In this document: positions 60,582 to 64,000 of the stretch, piece by piece | How the letters are laid out: every line of letters begins with the position of its first letter | Numbering within the stretch: position 1 is the stretch's first letter | Source: Erwinia sp. | Lineage (GTDB): Bacteria > Pseudomonadota > Gammaproteobacteria > Enterobacterales > Enterobacteriaceae | Reading direction: 5' to 3' | DNA length: 64,000 nt | Assembly (NCBI GenBank): GCA_964016415.1 | Contig: OZ024666.1 | Span: 2,461,310 to 2,525,309 of the forward strand | The notes under the pieces: generated by a model | What the model was told of the DNA's origin: nothing | Databases searched by the model: none | Seen by the model: the letters and a program-made list of their open reading frames with translations, nothing else | Program-made: the position numbers and the translations under genes

Positions 60582-63500
60582 GCTGAGCGCAGTTTTTTCA
60601 GGGGGTTATCGTACTTGTCTTTCAGCACCCCCGAGACCTTCACTCTGTCTATGCCGGCCACCGGAACACTCACCCCGTCAGGCGGAGTCAGTGTCAGCCC
60701 GCTTATCACCGGGAAGTTCGGGTTGGCACTGAACGTCACCGTCGTCTTCACCGTACTCTTGTCACCTTTGTTGTTGATGACGGTGGCGGTCACCACCACC
60801 GACTCATCCGCCTTCTCACTGCGCAGCGTCACCGGCCAGCCCTCTTTGCCTTTGACTGCCAGTGTTTTCCGCGCTTTCGCTTCATCGGTATTACTCACCG
60901 CGCTGGCATCACTGACCAGGAACGCTTTACTGTCTGCCGGTATACTCCAGGTCACGGTAAAGTCATCGCCCAGTACAGCAAGTGACAGCGGACCGCCGTC
61001 CGCATCTTTTATCACCGCCGACAGCAGTGAACCGGTGCTCTCGCCACGGTGTCCCGTCAGCGGACCGGCCGACTGTGTCACAGACGTCACTTTTGCCGTT
61101 TCCACATCGCTCAGATACTCCACCACAATGCTCCGGGTCACTGACGGAACCGTCTCGGTCGCCGCCGTGACGGTCGATTCTCCCGCTGCGCTGCTGTTAA
61201 GACTCAGCGTCGCTTTGCCTGCCTCCGTGAAGCTGTCTGCCGCCACCGTCATTTCCCGCAAATCGTTACTGAAGCGTGCCACCGCCTCATCATCCAGCGT
61301 CAGGTTCACCGCACTGCTCACCGGATTATTGTTCGCATCAGCCACCTGCACCTGCAGCGTCACTGCATTGTTCACCACCGCCGTCACACGGGTTACCGTG
61401 TTATTCGCCAGTCCCAGTGACACCACGCGCGCTGTCGCGGCATTCGCGATAAAGGTCGCTTTAATCTGCTGTCCCGCATCCTGTGCGTTATTCTTCGCTT
61501 TTACTGACACGGTGGTACTGCCCGCACTCTTCCCTGAGAGCACGGCGGTCACCTTACCGTCAGTGCCAGTCTGCCAGTCGCTGTCAGGGCTGAACACCCC
61601 CCGCGTAGCGGTAAATGCCACCGGATAGGCGGCTACCGGGTTACCATAGGTATCTGTCACAGAGGCCTTCAGACTCAGCGTATCCACGTCTGCCGTCAGA
61701 GACTGACTCAGCGTCACCGGTTGTGAATCACTGACACTGCCACTGCCTTCGACACTGTGCACCCAGTTCAGCAGACGCACTGCTGCCGTGGCGCGGTCAG
61801 CCACAAAAGTAACCTGCAGCGTGTTGTTGTTGTCGGCTGCACTCACTGTCGCTGTTACCGTCACCGCCTGCATCCGGGTACTGGTGACATACACTGTCAC
61901 CTCACCGTTATCGTTGCTGGTCAGGTCTGCCGCTGAAGGCGCGTCATCATCACTCTCTGAGCGGTAAATCTTAACCTCAGCACTGCTGTCGGCGGTCGCT
62001 GAGACAGCCACCGCAATGCCCTGAACCAGGTTTCCGCCCGCATCTTTCACTGTGACCACCACCGGCACCCGTGTACCCGCCGGCACCTGGGTCAGGTCAG
62101 TCAGCGTGCTGCTGACATTCGTCACCCGTGCCGAGCTGCTGTCTGCGGTAAAACTGACCGGCTCAGCGCTGTCGAGCGAGCTGCCGTTATGGGACACCGT
62201 CAGCCTGATATCCTTCACCGCCTTACTGCTGCTGGTGACTTTCACCTCTGCCATCCCGGAGGCATCACTCTTCCCGACAGTGACCGTAACCGGCGCACCC
62301 TCAGGGGTCAGCGTCACCGCCGGCGTCACACCCGCCAGCGGGTTACCGTCAGCATCGGTGAGGCTCACCTGCCAGGTGAAGCTGTTACTGCCGTTCGCCA
62401 CCTTCTCTGTCACCGTCTGACTGTTCTCCTGCATCAGTGTGACACTCGCCACTTTCCCGCTCAGCGGGTTCGCCACAAAAGCCACCGCACGGTCAGCCGG
62501 TGTCGCCACCGCTACCCCGGTCGAGGCCGCCGGGCGCACGTCACTGACCACGGCACCTTTACTGATAACCGTCAGGGTCGCCACACCGTTTTCATCCGTC
62601 ACGTCACTGCTGCTCTGCAGCGTCACTTTCGCCGGATCGCCCGTCTGCAGTGACCAGTACACCGGCATGCCCGCAACTTCTTCGTTCGCACTGGTATTTT
62701 TCACCGTCGCGCGGAATGTGAAACGGCTCAGTTCACCGCCGGCATCACGCACCGGCTGTTCCGTGATGCTGCCTTCAAGCACCACCTGCGATACCTGTGC
62801 GGTGGTACGGTCAGCCGTGAAACTGACCCGCTGGTCAGCCGCGACCACCACGCTGCTGGCACCGCCTGTCGTACGGGCACTGACCATCACCCCGGCCGCC
62901 GTACGGAACTGGTGACTGAGCGTCACCACCGCCTCTCCGTTTTCACCGCTCACGCCGCCACTGGCTGTCACCCGGTCACTGTCCGCCTGTGCTTCCACCG
63001 TCACGCCCGGTACCGGGTTGCCCTGTGCATCCGCCACCGTCGCCGTATAGAGGAAGTGATTATCGCCGCTCGCTTCCTTCACGGTAATCAGCTCATTATT
63101 CTCACGCTGCAGCGTCAGTGAGGTGACACGCGCTGTTGAGGCATCCGCACGGAAGGCGACCTGCGCCTCACGCTGGTCACCGTTAATACTGAACGTCACT
63201 GTATGTGTGCCCGCCACGGTACTGGTCAGCGTCACCGCCAGCTGTCCCTGTGCATCGGTCAGCATCTGTGTGCTGCTGCGCAGCACCGCACTGCGGCTCA
63301 CCGCCGCCACGCTCACTCCGGCCGGCAGGGCTATGGTCACCGGCGCATTCGCCAGCGGGTTCTCATTCCCGTCCACCACGCTCACCGTGACCTGGTGTGC
63401 GTCACTGCCGTCAGCCAGCTTCTCACCCGTGCTGTCCTGTACCAGCGTCGCTATCTTCGCCGTGGTAATGTCAGCAATAAACTGACCGGTTACCTGCTGC

Positions 63501-64000
63501 TGCGACCCGTTCAGGGCCACCGTCAGGGTTGAAGCCCCCGATTTCACACTGCTGAACGACACCGTGGTCTGCCCGCGGCTGTCAGTCGCCGTCAGCGGTG
63601 TTGCGACCTGTGCGTTGTTATCGGCCACGGCCACCGGCGTCATACCACTCAGCGCATTACCCTGCGCATCCGTTACCGTCGCCACCGCCTGGTTCAGCGA
63701 CTTACCATCCGCCACCGCGCCGTCTTCCGTCAGGACCAGCGATGCCACCCGTGCGGTGGTCGCGTCCGCTTTAAATGTCAGCTCGGTCACCGCACTGTTG
63801 CCGTTCAGCATTGCCGCTTTCAGGCGTACTCTTCCCGCCTGTGAGCTCACCGCCGTGATAACCGCCTGTCCGGCCGCGTCACTGGTGACGCTCACACTCT
63901 GCCCGCTCTCACCGCCGGCCGTTCTCAGGGTCACCCGGCTCAGGTCACTCACTGCCGGCTCGCTGCCGGTTGTACTGCGGCTGCTCTGTGCCGCCAGCAC
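60485..64000 (-). CDS. giant Ig-like (Big_1) repeat adhesin, upstream part (N-terminus off window)
   Basis: 1171 codons running off the right edge. About ten Ig-like units plus a partial one are visible, opening with patterns such as TTARVASLVLTEDG, STARVTSLTLQREN, SSARVTN and ATARVVSLGL, and carrying DAQGNP(L/V) turns. The family includes intimin, invasin and related inverse autotransporters, with a beta-barrel near the N-terminus, expected beyond 64000. The frame ends with a non-homologous tail (LRSACLRTT...). A six-A run (T's at 60593-60598) would have to be seven to give K-K-T-A-L-S-V-S and join the previous entry, making a protein of over 2400 aa in this window. Confidence 0.88.
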   Translation of the reverse strand: MLAAQSSRSTTGSEPAVSDLSRVTLRTAGGESGQSVSVTSDAAGQAVITAVSSQAGRVRLKAAMLNGNSAVTELTFKADATTARVASLVLTEDGAVADGKSLNQAVATVTDAQGNALSGMTPVAVADNNAQVATPLTATDSRGQTTVSFSSVKSGASTLTVALNGSQQQVTGQFIADITTAKIATLVQDSTGEKLADGSDAHQVTVSVVDGNENPLANAPVTIALPAGVSVAAVSRSAVLRSSTQMLTDAQGQLAVTLTSTVAGTHTVTFSINGDQREAQVAFRADASTARVTSLTLQRENNELITVKEASGDNHFLYTATVADAQGNPVPGVTVEAQADSDRVTASGGVSGENGEAVVTLSHQFRTAAGVMVSARTTGGASSVVVAADQRVSFTADRTTAQVSQVVLEGSITEQPVRDAGGELSRFTFRATVKNTSANEEVAGMPVYWSLQTGDPAKVTLQSSSDVTDENGVATLTVISKGAVVSDVRPAASTGVAVATPADRAVAFVANPLSGKVASVTLMQENSQTVTEKVANGSNSFTWQVSLTDADGNPLAGVTPAVTLTPEGAPVTVTVGKSDASGMAEVKVTSSSKAVKDIRLTVSHNGSSLDSAEPVSFTADSSSARVTNVSSTLTDLTQVPAGTRVPVVVTVKDAGGNLVQGIAVAVSATADSSAEVKIYRSESDDDAPSAADLTSNDNGEVTVYVTSTRMQAVTVTATVSAADNNNTLQVTFVADRATAAVRLLNWVHSVEGSGSVSDSQPVTLSQSLTADVDTLSLKASVTDTYGNPVAAYPVAFTATRGVFSPDSDWQTGTDGKVTAVLSGKSAGSTTVSVKAKNNAQDAGQQIKATFIANAATARVVSLGLANNTVTRVTAVVNNAVTLQVQVADANNNPVSSAVNLTLDDEAVARFSNDLREMTVAADSFTEAGKATLSLNSSAAGESTVTAATETVPSVTRSIVVEYLSDVETAKVTSVTQSAGPLTGHRGESTGSLLSAVIKDADGGPLSLAVLGDDFTVTWSIPADSKAFLVSDASAVSNTDEAKARKTLAVKGKEGWPVTLRSEKADESVVVTATVINNKGDKSTVKTTVTFSANPNFPVISGLTLTPPDGVSVPVAGIDRVKVSGVLKDKYDNPLKKLRSACLRTTVRWWVPVSLPTTGASSRQRWTVPKPV

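Noticed and set aside
57711-63532. Many long plus-strand open frames opposite the adhesin
   Set aside because: The minus strand carries regular Ig-like repeats; the high Thr/Ser/Ala/Val codon content leaves the opposite strand free of stops. No protein family is recognisable in these frames.
56622-64000. Possible CRISPR or tandem DNA repeats
   Set aside because: The periodicity of about 300 bp is protein-level (Ig-like units); the DNA copies are diverged and lack identical short repeats with spacers.

Overview
The window is chromosomal DNA from a Gram-negative member of the Enterobacterales. The evidence is conserved gene order: rapA-rluA / djlA / lptD-surA-pdxA-rsmA-apaH / folA / carAB / dapB, then rlmG / ygjP / alx / sstT / yqjA-mzrA-yqjDEKF / yhaJ, then rnpB-rsmI / lpoA-yraN-diaA-dolP. 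In E. coli these blocks lie far apart, so the chromosome is rearranged relative to E. coli. Several small genes normally present are missing (apaG, yqjC, and yqjG-yhaH-yhaI). Reduced core synteny and a sucrose/trehalose catabolic island would fit an Erwiniaceae-like organism (Pantoea, Erwinia, Tatumella), but that assignment is inference.

Layout. 1-17.5 kb holds housekeeping genes: the 3' part of rapA, RNA modification (rluA, rsmA), outer-membrane biogenesis (djlA, lptD, surA), vitamin B6, folate, carbamoyl phosphate and lysine synthesis. 17.6-21.7 kb is accessory: a Fur-box-preceded siderophore-binding protein broken by a one-base deletion, a long gene-free stretch, and a PAS/LuxR-type regulator paired with an NCS1 nucleobase permease. 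21.7-31.4 kb is a sugar island: a sucrose operon (hydrolase, porin, fructokinase) with no permease or regulator beside it, an AI-2E family membrane protein, and treR-treBC with a perfect TreR operator. 31.4-40.7 kb is core again, including a yybP-ykoY manganese riboswitch before alx and a CpxR-type box before yqjA-mzrA. 40.9-42.3 kb is an orphan type VI secretion VasL/TssA-like gene. 42.4-47.3 kb has RNase P RNA and the rsmI/lpoA cluster.

47.3-56.3 kb is the most unusual region: a co-oriented cluster of a PRD/EIIA/EIIB regulator, a DgaF-type KDGP aldolase, a DgaE-type PLP ammonia-lyase, a deacetylase/amidohydrolase, two small polytopic membrane proteins (DUF4310, DUF4311), two small soluble proteins (DUF4312, glycine-rich SFCGS) and a stand-alone PRD protein. 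The family content suggests an uncharacterised uptake and catabolic system for an amino-sugar or amino-sugar-acid compound. Here it is decaying: dgaE carries a frameshift, and dgaF carries an amber codon plus a 1245-bp IS3-family insertion with a 3-bp target duplication.

56.6-64.0 kb is the C-terminal part of a giant Ig-like (Big_1) repeat adhesin of the intimin/invasin type, running off the right edge and split by a one-base contraction in a poly-A run. Of four one-base lesions in this window, three lie in short homopolymers, so sequencing error and real pseudogenisation both need to be considered.
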